DNA from: Oscillospiraceae bacterium
GTDB lineage: Bacteria; Bacillota; Clostridia; Oscillospirales; Ruminococcaceae
Reading direction: 5' to 3'
Assembly: GCA_018110825.1 (NCBI GenBank)
Contig: JAGBCL010000100.1
Location: 1-64,000, forward strand
Length of the DNA: 64,000 bases
The first letter of the stretch is position 1. Each line of letters starts with the position of its first letter. Made by a program: the position numbers and the translations under genes. Below the pieces are notes generated by a model. The model ran no database searches, was not told the DNA's origin, and was given only the letters and a program-made list of their open reading frames with translations. Shown in pieces: positions 17,591 to 27,700 of the stretch.

Positions 17591-17640
17591 TCCGCAACAT
17601 AGTAAGCGGCAGGCATTATTCCGCAAGCGGCTTACTCCGC
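17591..17640 (-). promoter_or_regulatory. Candidate S15 autoregulatory leader
   Basis: The short leader before rpsO can fold in two exclusive ways: AGTAAGC (17601-17607) with GCTTACT (17630-17636), or GCGG (17606-17609) with CCGC (17621-17624). Outer TCCGC repeats flank both. S15 leaders that bind S15 are known in several Firmicutes. The resemblance is structural, not a sequence match that I can confirm. Confidence 0.4.
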
Positions 17641-17722
17641 AAACCAAGTAGACGGACTTATATTGTATTCTAAAATACAACTTATAAATTATAACACACA
17701 AAATTTGATTTGTAAAGGGGTT

Positions 17723-18562
17723 TCAGGAAATAATTTTTCCTTTTTTCTTTTTCCCTTCAATAGGCATTTCCTGACCGCCCATATCCATGAACACGCTTTC
17801 ATCCGCAGAAAGCGGTTTGAGATAATCGTATTCAGGATTATCCATTCCTCTTTCCTCATAATATGGGTTGATGACATACTTCTGAACCTTTGGATAGGAA
17901 TTGTATACTATAATAAAACCAATGAAGCTTATTGCCCATAAAGGTACCAGAACCAATGTAATGCGTGACACAAATGTCATTGCAACAAGTACAGAAATGA
18001 TTGCCATTACTATTACAAGTGTAATAAAATTACTTTTCAGTTCGAGACATGCAAGATAGAAACCATTCTTTATGATATTCTTCAGTGAAAGTTTTGTTGA
18101 AACAATCATCAGAAAAATATAGAAATTCATCATAAAAATCGTCAAAGCAAAACTTATTGAGATTACGCACATTACCATGTAGATTGTTCCGCCGGATTCT
18201 GCGGCATCACGCAGCTGAGGATAGATTTCAAGTCCGAGAAGTGCAGAAATAAGGAATACAGTATCTACGATACCGACAGGCAGCGCCTGCTTCCAGTTCT
18301 GTGTGAAACCTTTCCAGAAATCGTGAAATACGAATGCATTCTTGTCCATTGACAGATTACGCAGAACTCTTGTCATTCCTGCAATAGCAGGACCTATTGT
18401 TACAATCGGAATACAGAAAATAAAAGTCAGCAGATTAAGCTTTGCAAGCTTCCACCAATATCTGAAATACAACTCACAAAACTCAAAAAAAGCCTTTTTC
18501 TTTGGTGCATCCTTAGCTACACCACGTCCTGCCTTTTCGTAATTACTATTGAATAAACCCAA
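17723..18562 (-). CDS. YesL/DUF624-family membrane protein
   Basis: A 279-residue protein with about five membrane helices. The region FRYWWKLAKLNLLTFIFCIPIVTIGPAIAGM, followed by a LRN and DFWKGFTQNWKQA block, matches the YesL (DUF624) family, often near carbohydrate-use genes. The C-terminus is a charged cytoplasmic tail ending KKKGKIIS. It lies 35 bases after the SpoIIM-like gene and probably shares its transcript. The role is unknown. Confidence 0.75.
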   Translation of the reverse strand: MGLFNSNYEKAGRGVAKDAPKKKAFFEFCELYFRYWWKLAKLNLLTFIFCIPIVTIGPAIAGMTRVLRNLSMDKNAFVFHDFWKGFTQNWKQALPVGIVDTVFLISALLGLEIYPQLRDAAESGGTIYMVMCVISISFALTIFMMNFYIFLMIVSTKLSLKNIIKNGFYLACLELKSNFITLVIVMAIISVLVAMTFVSRITLVLVPLWAISFIGFIIVYNSYPKVQKYVINPYYEERGMDNPEYDYLKPLSADESVFMDMGGQEMPIEGKKKKGKIIS

Positions 18563-18597
18563 AATTACAACTCCTTTGTTTTTGTTCCCCTTTTATC

Positions 18598-19194
18598 TCA
18601 AACCTGCCATAAACCCGCAAATAAAGAGATAAGTACACTTTCGGCAAAAGCAGCGGCAACCACCATTGCACAAAGAATTACAAATTTTGTAAAATATAAC
18701 CTGAAATTTATTTTCGCAGCTGCAGAAACTTTCCCAAAAGAAGCTGAATAAACATCAGATGACATATTCAATGCTTCTCGTACAGCAATTATTACAGCAA
18801 ATGCAGAAATAACTGTTCCCGGAATTATCATTACAGCTGACATACCGATACCGGTAATACCATACACATCATAAAGTCCTGCAAGAGTTATTCCTGTACC
18901 TAAAGCATGAAACACAGGAACAAGGTATTCCACAGGGTGAGCAATTGCACTTAATCCCATCAAAAAACATATTAACAGCATTACAAAAGGTTCGCAGAAA
19001 GAATTCACCAGTATTTCCGCAAACTGCTTATCAAATCTGCCTGATACGAAATTTTCTGCAATTGTTCCGAAGCGTTCAGCTTGTCCGTCAGGGGGAAAGC
19101 AATACAATACTGCTCCTGCAGCTATTCCTGCAAAATACAGCAGGATAATTCCCGATAATCTGCTTTTATTATGAATATTGTTTTTATCCGACAT
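18598..19194 (-). CDS. SpoIIM-like membrane protein
   Basis: A 198-residue protein with five or so hydrophobic segments and a short charged N-terminus. The layout (first helix, soluble stretch, LICFLMGLSAIAHPVEYLVPVFHALGTGI, then helices with a VREALN loop) fits the stage II sporulation protein M family, part of the DMP peptidoglycan complex in engulfment. Sequence conservation is loose, so it may be a SpoIIM-domain protein with another role. It lies between proC and the YesL-like gene, all on the minus strand. Confidence 0.6.
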   Translation of the reverse strand: MSDKNNIHNKSRLSGIILLYFAGIAAGAVLYCFPPDGQAERFGTIAENFVSGRFDKQFAEILVNSFCEPFVMLLICFLMGLSAIAHPVEYLVPVFHALGTGITLAGLYDVYGITGIGMSAVMIIPGTVISAFAVIIAVREALNMSSDVYSASFGKVSAAAKINFRLYFTKFVILCAMVVAAAFAESVLISLFAGLWQV

Positions 19195-19249
19195 ATATAC
19201 CGTCCTTCACTTTTTTTGTAAAGTATATGCAGATAAAAATTTTTCAGAA

Positions 19250-20077
19250 CTATTTTGAAAGCTCGTACGCTCTTCTTGTACAGCTTTCGCAAGCCTTATT
19301 TACAGTTTCTGTCAAGTTGCCGTCATACAATTCTTTAAGTCCTTCAAGGGTTGTTCCACCGGGACTGGACACCATTTTGATAAGCTCATCAATCGTATAT
19401 CCCGAATCGGTTATCATTTTTGCAGAACCTACGAGTGACTGAGAGAAAAGTCCCTTTGCGGTTTCTTCGTCGATATCAACGGATTTTGCGTAGTCAACGA
19501 AAGCCTTTGCAAAGAGATAGATAAATGCAGGGCTGCTTCCGTTTACTGCAATAATTTCCTTCATCTTATCCTGTGGTACGACCTCTGCCTTTCCGCAGGA
19601 TGCGAAAATATTCTTTACGAATTCAAACTCTTCGTCGGTAACGTTTGCGTTTCTTGCAAGTGCTGACGCACCCTCTCCGAGAAGAAGCGGTGTGTTCGGC
19701 ATTACAAGGACAACCTTTGCGTTTTCCAAGGTTTTTGACTGGAGATACTCGGCTGTGATACCTGCGCAAATTGAGATAATAATTTTATCCTTTGTGAAGT
19801 CAGCACCAACCTTATCAAGCACGCTGTCAAGCTGCTGTGGTTTAACAGCAAGGAAAACATAGTCGCACTTCTGCACAAGTTCATTTTCGTTTGCACAGGG
19901 TTCAACACCAAACTGCTTTAATCTTTCTATCATTTCATTATTCGGGTCATAAGCATAGAGGCTGATTGTTCTTGATGAAGCATACATTTTTACATCACCG
20001 CACAGACCACTTCCGACTATACCCTTGATAATGGCAAAGCCCATATTGCCTGCACCGATAAATCCTACTGCTGTCAT
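19250..20077 (-). CDS. proC: Pyrroline-5-carboxylate reductase
   Basis: A 275-residue ProC, which reduces 1-pyrroline-5-carboxylate to proline with NAD(P)H. The N-terminal Rossmann motif is GFIGAGNMGFAIIKG; VFLAVKPQQLDSVL and VMPNTPLLLGEGASAL follow; the C-terminal signature region has SLVGSAKMITDSGYTIDELIKMVSSPGGTT, read here in blocks. No proA or proB is nearby. It has its own promoter at 20121-20149 and a GAAAGGA ribosome site. Confidence 0.95.
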   Translation of the reverse strand: MTAVGFIGAGNMGFAIIKGIVGSGLCGDVKMYASSRTISLYAYDPNNEMIERLKQFGVEPCANENELVQKCDYVFLAVKPQQLDSVLDKVGADFTKDKIIISICAGITAEYLQSKTLENAKVVLVMPNTPLLLGEGASALARNANVTDEEFEFVKNIFASCGKAEVVPQDKMKEIIAVNGSSPAFIYLFAKAFVDYAKSVDIDEETAKGLFSQSLVGSAKMITDSGYTIDELIKMVSSPGGTTLEGLKELYDGNLTETVNKACESCTRRAYELSK

Positions 20078-20120
20078 AAATCATCGTCCTTTCAACAGCA
20101 ATTAAAATAACATATTAAAC

Positions 20121-20149
20121 AGTATACTACAAATTGCACAAAATAGCAA
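20121..20149 (-). promoter_or_regulatory. Predicted proC promoter
   Basis: On the minus strand TTGCTA (20144-20149) and TATACT (20121-20126) have a 17-base spacer. The ATG lies about 44 bases downstream. Confidence 0.55.
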
Positions 20150-20214
20150 GCATTTTTTATATTTTAACACCGATTTATTTTTTCTTTTTTATAAAAATAA
20201 AATAGGGTTACTAC

Positions 20215-20242
20215 TTGATATTTTTCCGAAATTATGTATAAT
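20215..20242 (+). promoter_or_regulatory. Predicted promoter of the hprK gene cluster
   Basis: TTGATA (20215-20220), a 16-base spacer and TATAAT (20237-20242). It drives hprK and probably the closely packed genes through dnaE. Confidence 0.6.
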
Positions 20243-20301
20243 TAAATTAAGTATGTTTTTACGCTTTTTGTAAAAACAGTAAAAAGTAAAGGAATGATTT
20301 T

Positions 20302-21264
20302 ATGGCTGAGAAAAAGTTTACCGTTGCACTTAAAAATATTATTGATGAATTTCATCTTGAAACAATTTATCTTCCTGAGGACGCTTCTAAACTCATGATA
20401 AGAGAAACTGACCTTAACCGTCCCGGACTTCAGCTTATGGGCTTCTATGAATATTTCAACAATGAACGTATTCAGATTCTCGGAAAGATGGAATTTGCTT
20501 ATCTTGCTACAATTGACGAGGAAACTCGCTTTACACGTCTTGATATGCTTTTTGCACAGCACATTCCTGCACTTATCATTTCAAGAGAGCTTCCCTATTT
20601 TCCTGAAATGGTTGATCTGGCTCAGAAATACAATGTTCCCCTGCTTCGCAGTAAGGACAGCACCTCCAGCTTTATGGCTGCATTGATTGCTTTCCTTAAT
20701 CTGCATCTTGCTCCGAGAATTACACGTCATGGTGTACTTATTGAGGTATACGGCGAGGGTATGCTCATTCTCGGTGAAAGCGGCGTTGGTAAGAGTGAAA
20801 CTGCGGTTGAACTTATCAAGAGAGGTCACAGACTTGTTGCGGATGACGCTGTTGAAATCAGACGTGTTTCCAGTATCAGCCTTGTTGGTTCATCTCCTGA
20901 AAATATCCGTCACTTCCTTGAAATCCGTGGTATCGGCATTGTAAACGCACGTCGTCTGTTCGGTATGGGTGCAGTAAAGGTTACTGAAAAAATTGATATG
21001 ATTGTTGAGCTTGAACCATGGGACAGCGAGAAGGTTTATGACAGAATGGGTGTTGACAACGAATACACTTCTATTCTTGGTGTAAAGGTACCTTGCACAA
21101 CTATTCCTGTAAAACCAGGTAGAAACCTTGCTGTAATTCTTGAAGTTGCGGCTATGAACAACCGTCAGAAGAAGATGGGCTACAATGCGGCTCAGGAGCT
21201 TCTTGACAATCTCGGACTTGATATGGACCGCAAAGAGACTATCAAGAAATGGGATATTTATTGA
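20302..21264 (+). CDS. hprK: HPr kinase/phosphorylase
   Basis: A 320-residue bifunctional enzyme that phosphorylates Ser46 of HPr and also removes the phosphate, controlling carbon catabolite repression in Firmicutes. The C-terminal kinase domain has Walker A GESGVGKSETAVEL and the HprK signature EIRGIGIVNARRLFG; an N-terminal MurF/HprK domain precedes it. AAAGGA lies before the ATG. It is the first gene of a tight cluster whose next gene starts 16 bases on. HPr itself is not in the window. Confidence 0.97.
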   Translation: MAEKKFTVALKNIIDEFHLETIYLPEDASKLMIRETDLNRPGLQLMGFYEYFNNERIQILGKMEFAYLATIDEETRFTRLDMLFAQHIPALIISRELPYFPEMVDLAQKYNVPLLRSKDSTSSFMAALIAFLNLHLAPRITRHGVLIEVYGEGMLILGESGVGKSETAVELIKRGHRLVADDAVEIRRVSSISLVGSSPENIRHFLEIRGIGIVNARRLFGMGAVKVTEKIDMIVELEPWDSEKVYDRMGVDNEYTSILGVKVPCTTIPVKPGRNLAVILEVAAMNNRQKKMGYNAAQELLDNLGLDMDRKETIKKWDIY

Positions 21265-21279
21265 TTGGAGGATACCCCT

Positions 21280-22002
21280 TTGCGAATTATTGCAGATACA
21301 CATACACACACAGTTGCTTCAACACACGCTTACTCGACTGTGCTTGAAATGGCACAGTTTGCGGAAAAAGCGGGACTTGAAGCGTTGGCGATTACTGACC
21401 ATACACCAAATTCTACAGATGGTCCGCATGTATGGCATTTTCACAACTTACACAAGGCCATTCCACGCGAATTATACGGTGTAAAAATTATTTATGGTGC
21501 GGAGTCAAGCATCATCGATTATGAAGGTAACATTGACTTCCCTGAAAATGAATGCAAAGCATTGGATTGGATTATTGCGTCAATTCACAGAAATCAGCTT
21601 GCTAAGGCTTCACCTGATGAGATTACAAAGCTGTATCTTAGGGTTGCTGAAAATCCTTATGTTGATGTTATTGGGCACTGTGCAACTGTGGGATATGAAT
21701 TTGATTATGAGAAATGCCTGAAGAAATTCAAGGAATGCGGCAAGTTGGTTGAGATAAACGAAAGCTCGATTATATGGAAGAACACTGAAAATAATTTCCG
21801 TGAGGTTATTCGCATTTGCAAGAAATATGAAGTTCCTGTTGTTGTCAACTCGGACGCTCATTTCTGCACGCTTGTGGGACATTTCGACAATGCTATACGT
21901 TTGCTTGAAGAACAGGATTTTCCTAAAAAGCTGATCGTCAATGCGGATTGGGACAGACTGTATTCTTTCATTGCTGATAAGAGAGGCAATATTTTCGGTT
22001 AA
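21280..22002 (+). CDS. PHP-domain phosphatase, YcdX type
   Basis: A 240-residue single PHP domain. Metal-binding motifs are ADTHTHTVAST at the start, ITDHTP, YGAESSI, DVIGHCAT and a late VVNSDAHFCTLVGHF, which together form the trinuclear site of YcdX-like phosphatases. The start is a TTG at 21280, eight bases after GGAGG at 21267-21271; the earlier in-frame TTG at 21265 overlaps that site. The substrate is unknown. It sits between hprK and murB in an order shared by related Clostridia. Confidence 0.85.
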   Translation: MRIIADTHTHTVASTHAYSTVLEMAQFAEKAGLEALAITDHTPNSTDGPHVWHFHNLHKAIPRELYGVKIIYGAESSIIDYEGNIDFPENECKALDWIIASIHRNQLAKASPDEITKLYLRVAENPYVDVIGHCATVGYEFDYEKCLKKFKECGKLVEINESSIIWKNTENNFREVIRICKKYEVPVVVNSDAHFCTLVGHFDNAIRLLEEQDFPKKLIVNADWDRLYSFIADKRGNIFG

Positions 22003-22039
22003 TTGGCATAGAATTATAAAAAACAAGGGCGGTAACGTT

Positions 22040-22972
22040 ATGGGTTGCTTAGATGAAAAAATTGAACAGATTACCGCGGAAGCTGCGGCACTTGGGTGTT
22101 ACACTGAAAAAGGCGCAGTTCTCAAGGATTACACTACATTTAAAATTGGCGGCAGATGCGATTTACTGGTTAAGCTTAACAGTGAAGAAAGTTTTGTGAA
22201 GCTTATTCCGCTTGCCGAAAAGCTTGGTGTGCCGTATTATATTTTCGGCAAGGGTTCTAATCTTATTGTTGACTCGGACGGGATAACGGGGGTTGTTTTC
22301 GTTTCGGGCAAGGATTATGCTGAACTGAAGCTTATTGATGACACAACCATTCTTTGCACGGCGGGTGCTTCCCTTTCAACACTTTGCAAATTTGCACTTA
22401 AAAATGAACTTACGGGACTTGAATTTGCTTATGGTATTCCGGGAAGTCTTGGCGGTGCGGTATTTATGAATGCAGGCGCTTACGGCGGAGAGATGAAAGA
22501 TGTCATGGTGAGTGTAAAGGCTATGGACATTACAGGCGAAATTACTGAATATGATGCTGGACAGCTTGATTTTTCCTACCGTCACAGCCGTTTTACGGAA
22601 AGCGGTGAGATTATTCTTTCTGCTGTTATAAAGCTTGAAAAGGGTGACAAGGAACAAATCAAGGCACAAATGGACGACCTTATGGAACGCAGATGCAGCA
22701 AACAACCACTTGAATATCCCAGTGCGGGAAGTACTTTCAAGCGTCCTGAGGGAAGTTATGCTTCACTGTTGATTGAACAATGCGGACTCAAGGGTGTTCA
22801 CGTTGGTGATGCTGAAGTCAGCACAAAGCACAGTGGATTTGTTATCAACAAGGGCAATGCAGATTTTTCTCAGCTTATGGAATTGATTGAGATTGTGAAA
22901 AATACGGTTAAGGAAAAGACGGGTTATGTACTTGAATGTGAGCCGTTGATTATTTCGGATAAGGAGATGTGA
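22040..22972 (+). CDS. murB: UDP-N-acetylenolpyruvoylglucosamine reductase
   Basis: A 310-residue type II MurB, the FAD enzyme that makes UDP-MurNAc for peptidoglycan. FAD-binding motifs YTTFKIGGRCDLL and FGKGSNLIVDSDG, then GIPGSLGGAVFMNAGAYGGEM with the catalytic region, FSYRHSRF, and the C-terminal SAGSTFKRPEG and SGFVINKGNA blocks are present. The ATG at 22040 has only a GGCGGT site, weaker than its neighbours. It ends one base before the rapZ start. Confidence 0.96.
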   Translation: MGCLDEKIEQITAEAAALGCYTEKGAVLKDYTTFKIGGRCDLLVKLNSEESFVKLIPLAEKLGVPYYIFGKGSNLIVDSDGITGVVFVSGKDYAELKLIDDTTILCTAGASLSTLCKFALKNELTGLEFAYGIPGSLGGAVFMNAGAYGGEMKDVMVSVKAMDITGEITEYDAGQLDFSYRHSRFTESGEIILSAVIKLEKGDKEQIKAQMDDLMERRCSKQPLEYPSAGSTFKRPEGSYASLLIEQCGLKGVHVGDAEVSTKHSGFVINKGNADFSQLMELIEIVKNTVKEKTGYVLECEPLIISDKEM

Positions 22973-23839
22973 GTGAGTATGAAATTTCTGATTGTTACGG
23001 GTATGTCAGGGTCGGGAAAATCCGGTGCTGTAAATGTACTTGAAGATATTGGCTACTATTGTATAGATAATATTCCACCGCAGCTTATTCCGAAATTTGC
23101 AGAAATCTGCATCAACAACGGTCAGATGCAGAAGGTTGCTATTGTTACTGATATTCGCGGCGGCGAACTTTTCTTTGAACTTGATGAAGGCTTGAATTAT
23201 CTAAAAAAGAATAACCTTGACACGTCTATCCTTTTTCTTGACGCAAGTGATGAGGTGCTGATAAAACGATATAAGGAAACACGACGCAGACACCCGCTCG
23301 ATGAACAGAGTCATGGCAGCCTGCAGAGAGCTATCAACACAGAACGTGAGGTGCTCGCTTCCGTTCGTGAGCACGCCGATTACTACATAGACACTTCCGA
23401 CCTTTCAATGGGGCAGCTTAAAGAAACCGTTTATTCGCTTTTCCTTGACAACCCTAATGAGTCAATGGTTGTAAAGGTAATGTCCTTTGGTTTCAAGTAC
23501 GGAATATCCCGTGAGGCTGACCTTGTATTTGACGTGCGCTGTCTGCCTAATCCTTTTTATATTCCTGAGCTTAAACAGCACACTGGACTTGAAAGCTGTG
23601 TGCGTGATTATGTGCTCAGCTTTGACCAGTCAAAGGAACTTGAAAAGAAGCTTAAGGATATGCTGGATTTTCTTATTCCATTGTACATTCACGAGGGTAA
23701 GAGTCAGCTTGTCATTGCTTTTGGATGCACAGGCGGCAAGCACAGAAGCGTTACTTTTGCGGAAACTATTTACAAGCACCTTGTTGACAGGAATATGCGA
23801 TGCAGAATCAGTCACAGGGACATTAACAAGGACAAATAA
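22973..23839 (+). CDS. rapZ: RapZ/YvcJ nucleotide-binding protein
   Basis: A 288-residue P-loop protein. Walker A is VTGMSGSGKSGAV; IDNIPPQLIP, DIRGGELF and RRRHPLDE follow; the C-terminal domain carries the conserved FGCTGGKHRSVTFAE motif. RapZ controls glucosamine-6-phosphate synthesis through small RNAs in E. coli; YvcJ of B. subtilis affects competence. A GTG at 22973 is six bases after GGAG; an ATG two codons later is possible. Order murB-rapZ-whiA is typical, though yvcK is missing between rapZ and whiA. Confidence 0.95.
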   Translation: MSMKFLIVTGMSGSGKSGAVNVLEDIGYYCIDNIPPQLIPKFAEICINNGQMQKVAIVTDIRGGELFFELDEGLNYLKKNNLDTSILFLDASDEVLIKRYKETRRRHPLDEQSHGSLQRAINTEREVLASVREHADYYIDTSDLSMGQLKETVYSLFLDNPNESMVVKVMSFGFKYGISREADLVFDVRCLPNPFYIPELKQHTGLESCVRDYVLSFDQSKELEKKLKDMLDFLIPLYIHEGKSQLVIAFGCTGGKHRSVTFAETIYKHLVDRNMRCRISHRDINKDK

Positions 23840-23852
23840 AGGATTGATATAA

Positions 23853-24776
23853 ATGTCTTTTTCACATTCGGTAAAAAAGGAGCTTTGCTCGATTATTACG
23901 GATAAAGACAGAAAATACTGCTGTTTATACGGGATGCTTTTATTCTGTAAGAATTTCACTCCCGACTCGATTACCTTCCAGACGGAAAATCAGCTTGTCT
24001 GCGAGCTTTTCTGTCGTCTTGCGGATGATGTTATCGGTGGAAGAAATATAGTTGAGGTTACGGAAACAAAGAAGAAAAATGATGTTACGCTGTACTCGCT
24101 TAGTATTTCTTCGGAGCATTTCCGTGAGGAAATTATTTACCGTTACAGGATTTCAAGCCGCACGCTCATTCATCGTATTCAGCGTGAGAATATTGACAAC
24201 AACAGCATTTTTGCGTTTATTGCAGGTGCGTTTCTTTCCTGCGGAAGCATTACAGAGCCTATCAAGGAGTATCATCTTGAATTTGTTGTGCCATACTATG
24301 ATTTGACACAGGATTTGCTTAACTTGCTTACTGAGGTTGGCATTAATGCGAAATACACCGAGAGAAAAAATATGTATGTTATTTATCTCAAGGGCAGTGA
24401 GGCTATTGAGGATTTGCTGACGCTGATGGGTGCGACGATGAGCAGCATTGACCTGATGAATGTCAAGATTTACAAGGACGTACGCAACAAGGCTAATCGT
24501 ATTGCAAACTGCGATTCGGCCAATATTGAACGTACTCTCAAGGCTTCGGACAAGCAGATTGCGGATATTGAATATATTGCTGACACAATCGGACTTGAAA
24601 ATCTTCCTGCGGATTTGATTAACATTGCAGAACTTCGTCTGGAATTTCCTGAAATGTCACTTCGTGAGCTGGGTGAAAATCTGGACAAGCCACTTGGACG
24701 GTCGGGTGCAAATCACAGGCTTAAAAGGATTTCCGAGATTGCGGAGGCTTTACGTGAGGAGCGTAATGAAAAATAA
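23853..24776 (+). CDS. whiA: WhiA DNA-binding regulator
   Basis: A 307-residue WhiA. The N-terminal LAGLIDADG-like domains include CCLYGMLLFCKNFT and FIAGAFLSCGSIT with EYHLEFVVPY. The C-terminal helix-turn-helix region runs from ANRIANCDSANIERTLKAS to LRLEFPEMSLRELGENL and GANHRLKR. In Streptomyces it regulates sporulation; in Firmicutes it affects cell division and chromosome segregation. It is 13 bases after rapZ and 15 before dnaE. Confidence 0.95.
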   Translation: MSFSHSVKKELCSIITDKDRKYCCLYGMLLFCKNFTPDSITFQTENQLVCELFCRLADDVIGGRNIVEVTETKKKNDVTLYSLSISSEHFREEIIYRYRISSRTLIHRIQRENIDNNSIFAFIAGAFLSCGSITEPIKEYHLEFVVPYYDLTQDLLNLLTEVGINAKYTERKNMYVIYLKGSEAIEDLLTLMGATMSSIDLMNVKIYKDVRNKANRIANCDSANIERTLKASDKQIADIEYIADTIGLENLPADLINIAELRLEFPEMSLRELGENLDKPLGRSGANHRLKRISEIAEALREERNEK

Positions 24777-24791
24777 ACGGAGGTGCGGCAA

Positions 24792-27700
24792 ATGAGCTTT
24801 GTACATCTTCATCTGCACAGCGAATACAGCTTGCTTGACGGTGCGTGCCGCATAAAGCAGCTTGTCAGCTATGCGAAGGAACTGGGACAGACGGCTGTTG
24901 CGGTTACTGACCACGGCTGTATGTATTCCGCTGTTGAATTTTACAATGAGGCAATTGCACAAGGTATAAAGCCGATTATCGGCTGTGAGGTTTATGTTGC
25001 TCCGAGGACGAGATTTGACAAAATTCACGGTCAGGACAACAAGCCTTATCATCTTGTACTGCTTTGCAAAAACAACACAGGCTATCAGAATTTAATCAAG
25101 CTTGTTTCATACGGTTACACGGAGGGATTTTACAACAAGCCCCGTGTTGACATTGAGCTTCTCGGGAAACATCACGAGGGGCTTATTGCTTTGTCAGGTT
25201 GTCTGGCAGGTGAAATTCCGAGAAAGCTTGTTAATGGTGAATATGAGAGTGCAAAGGCTGTTGCACTGAAATACCGTGAGATTTTCGGCGAGGGCAACTA
25301 TTATATTGAGATACAGAACCACAATATTCCCGAGGAAATGAGGATACTTCCGCTGTTGTACAGGTTATCGGCGGAAACGGGTATTCCTCTTGTTGCTACA
25401 AATGACGCACATTATATTACAAAGCAGGACCACGAGGTACAGCGTGTGCTTATTGCAATTCAGACCAACACGCTATTAAGTGAACCTAATCCCCTCTCCT
25501 TCCCGACAAATGAGTTCTATATGAAGTCGGAAGCAGAAATGCGTGAACTGTTTGCTAATGTTCCGCAAGCTGTTGACAACACGGCTAAAATTGCGGAGAT
25601 GTGCAATGTTGAGTTTGAATTCGGCAAGATAAAGCTTCCAAAATTTACGATTGAAAATGTTACTGACAACGTTGATTATTTCCGCAAGCTTTGCTATGCA
25701 GGAATGAAGAAGCGTTATGGTGAAAATATCAGCACTGAAATTACTGAGCGAATGGAATATGAGCTTGATGTCATCACGCGAATGGGATATGTTGATTACT
25801 TTTTAATAGTATGGGATTTTATTCGTTATGCTCGTGAGCAAAAAATTCCTGTTGGTCCGGGACGTGGCTCGGGTGCAGGAAGTATTGCGGCGTACTGTAT
25901 CGGGATAACCTCGGTTGACCCGATGAAATACAACCTGCTGTTTGAACGTTTTCTCAATCCTGAACGTGTTTCGATGCCTGACTTTGATATTGATTTCTGC
26001 TATGAGGGCAGGCAGAGGGTTATTGACTATGTTGTACGAAAGTACGGCACGGACAGGGTTGCACAGATTATTACCTTTGGTACGATGGCGGCAAAAGGTG
26101 CAATCCGTGATGTGGGTCGTGTTATGGGACTTCCCTATCAGGCTGTGGACAAGGTTTCAAAGCTGTTGTCGGGTGCACCGCTTGAAGATGAACTGAAAAA
26201 CAATCCTGATTTAATGGTACTGTACAAGAATGACAGCGACGTGCGGAAGATGATTGACACGGCAAAAAAGCTGGAAGGTATGCCCCGTCACGCTTCGACT
26301 CATGCGGCAGGTGTTGTTATTTCGGATGCGCCTGTCAGTGAATATGTGCCCGTACAGAAAAACGGTGATGCTATTGTTACTCAGTATGCAAAGGATGAGC
26401 TCGAAAGCCTTGGATTACTGAAGATGGACTTTCTGGGACTACGCAACCTTACTGTTATTCGTGATGCTGAAAATTACATCAGAAAGGCTATTCCTGATTT
26501 TGATATAACAAAAATACCGCTTGATGACAAGGCTGTTTATGAGATGATTTCGCAGGGATATACATCGGGTGTATTCCAGTTTGAAAGTGCGGGTATGAGG
26601 CAGGTACTTATGCGGCTTAAACCTGAGTCGATTGAGGACTTGATTGCGGTGCTTTCGCTGTACAGACCTGGCCCTATGGACAGTATCCCCCGTTATATTG
26701 AATGCAGGCATAATCCTGAAAAGGTTACTTACAAGCATCCGATTTTAAAGGATATTCTTGATGTGACTTACGGATGCATTGTTTATCAGGAACAGGTAAT
26801 GGAAATCTGCCGCAAGATGGCTGGTTATTCTTATGGACGTGCTGACCTTGTAAGACGTGCTATGGCTAAAAAAAAGGCTGACGTTATGCTGAAGGAACGG
26901 AGCGTTTTTGTTGAGGGTACGCTGGCAAATGGTATTTCTGAAAATGTTGCAAATGATATTTTTGATGAGATGGTAAGTTTTGCTTCGTATGCGTTCAACA
27001 AGTCACATGCGGCAGCTTATGCTTACATTTCCTATCAGACGGCTTATCTTAAATGCCATTATTACAAGGAATATATGGCGGCGCTGATGACTGCTTCACT
27101 TGAAAATACGGGCAAAATACTTGAATACACAGAGGAATGTGCGAAGAATGGCGTTGCTATACTTCCGCCTGACATAAACGAAAGCGGCACTGGATTTGTT
27201 CCTGCTATAAAGGGGATACGCTTTGCACTTCTTGCTGTAAAAAATCTTGGTATCAACTCAATCCGTGATATGATTGCTGAACGTGAACGTAATGGAAAAT
27301 TCCTGTCACTTGAAGATTTCTGCAAGCGTATGAATGGAAAAGACATAAATCAGCGTGCTATAGAAAGTCTTATCAAGTGTGGTGCTTTTGATTGCTTCGG
27401 GCATAACAGACGTGAGATGATTGAAAATTACGACAGAATTTTCAGCAGTATTCAGGCATACTCCTCACGTAATATGGAGGGTCAGATTAATTTCTTTGAG
27501 CTTGATTCGGAAGAAAATGATAGCTCTTCTGTTGCAATTGAGGCTTATGAGGAATATCCGCTTACTGAAAAGCTTGAAATGGAAAAGGATATTCTTGGAA
27601 TTTATATTTCAGGACATCCCCTTGAAAGTTACAGCTTATACGGAACACTTCTTCGTACAAACTCAGCGGCACAAATGACTGCTGAAGAACGGACATTACG

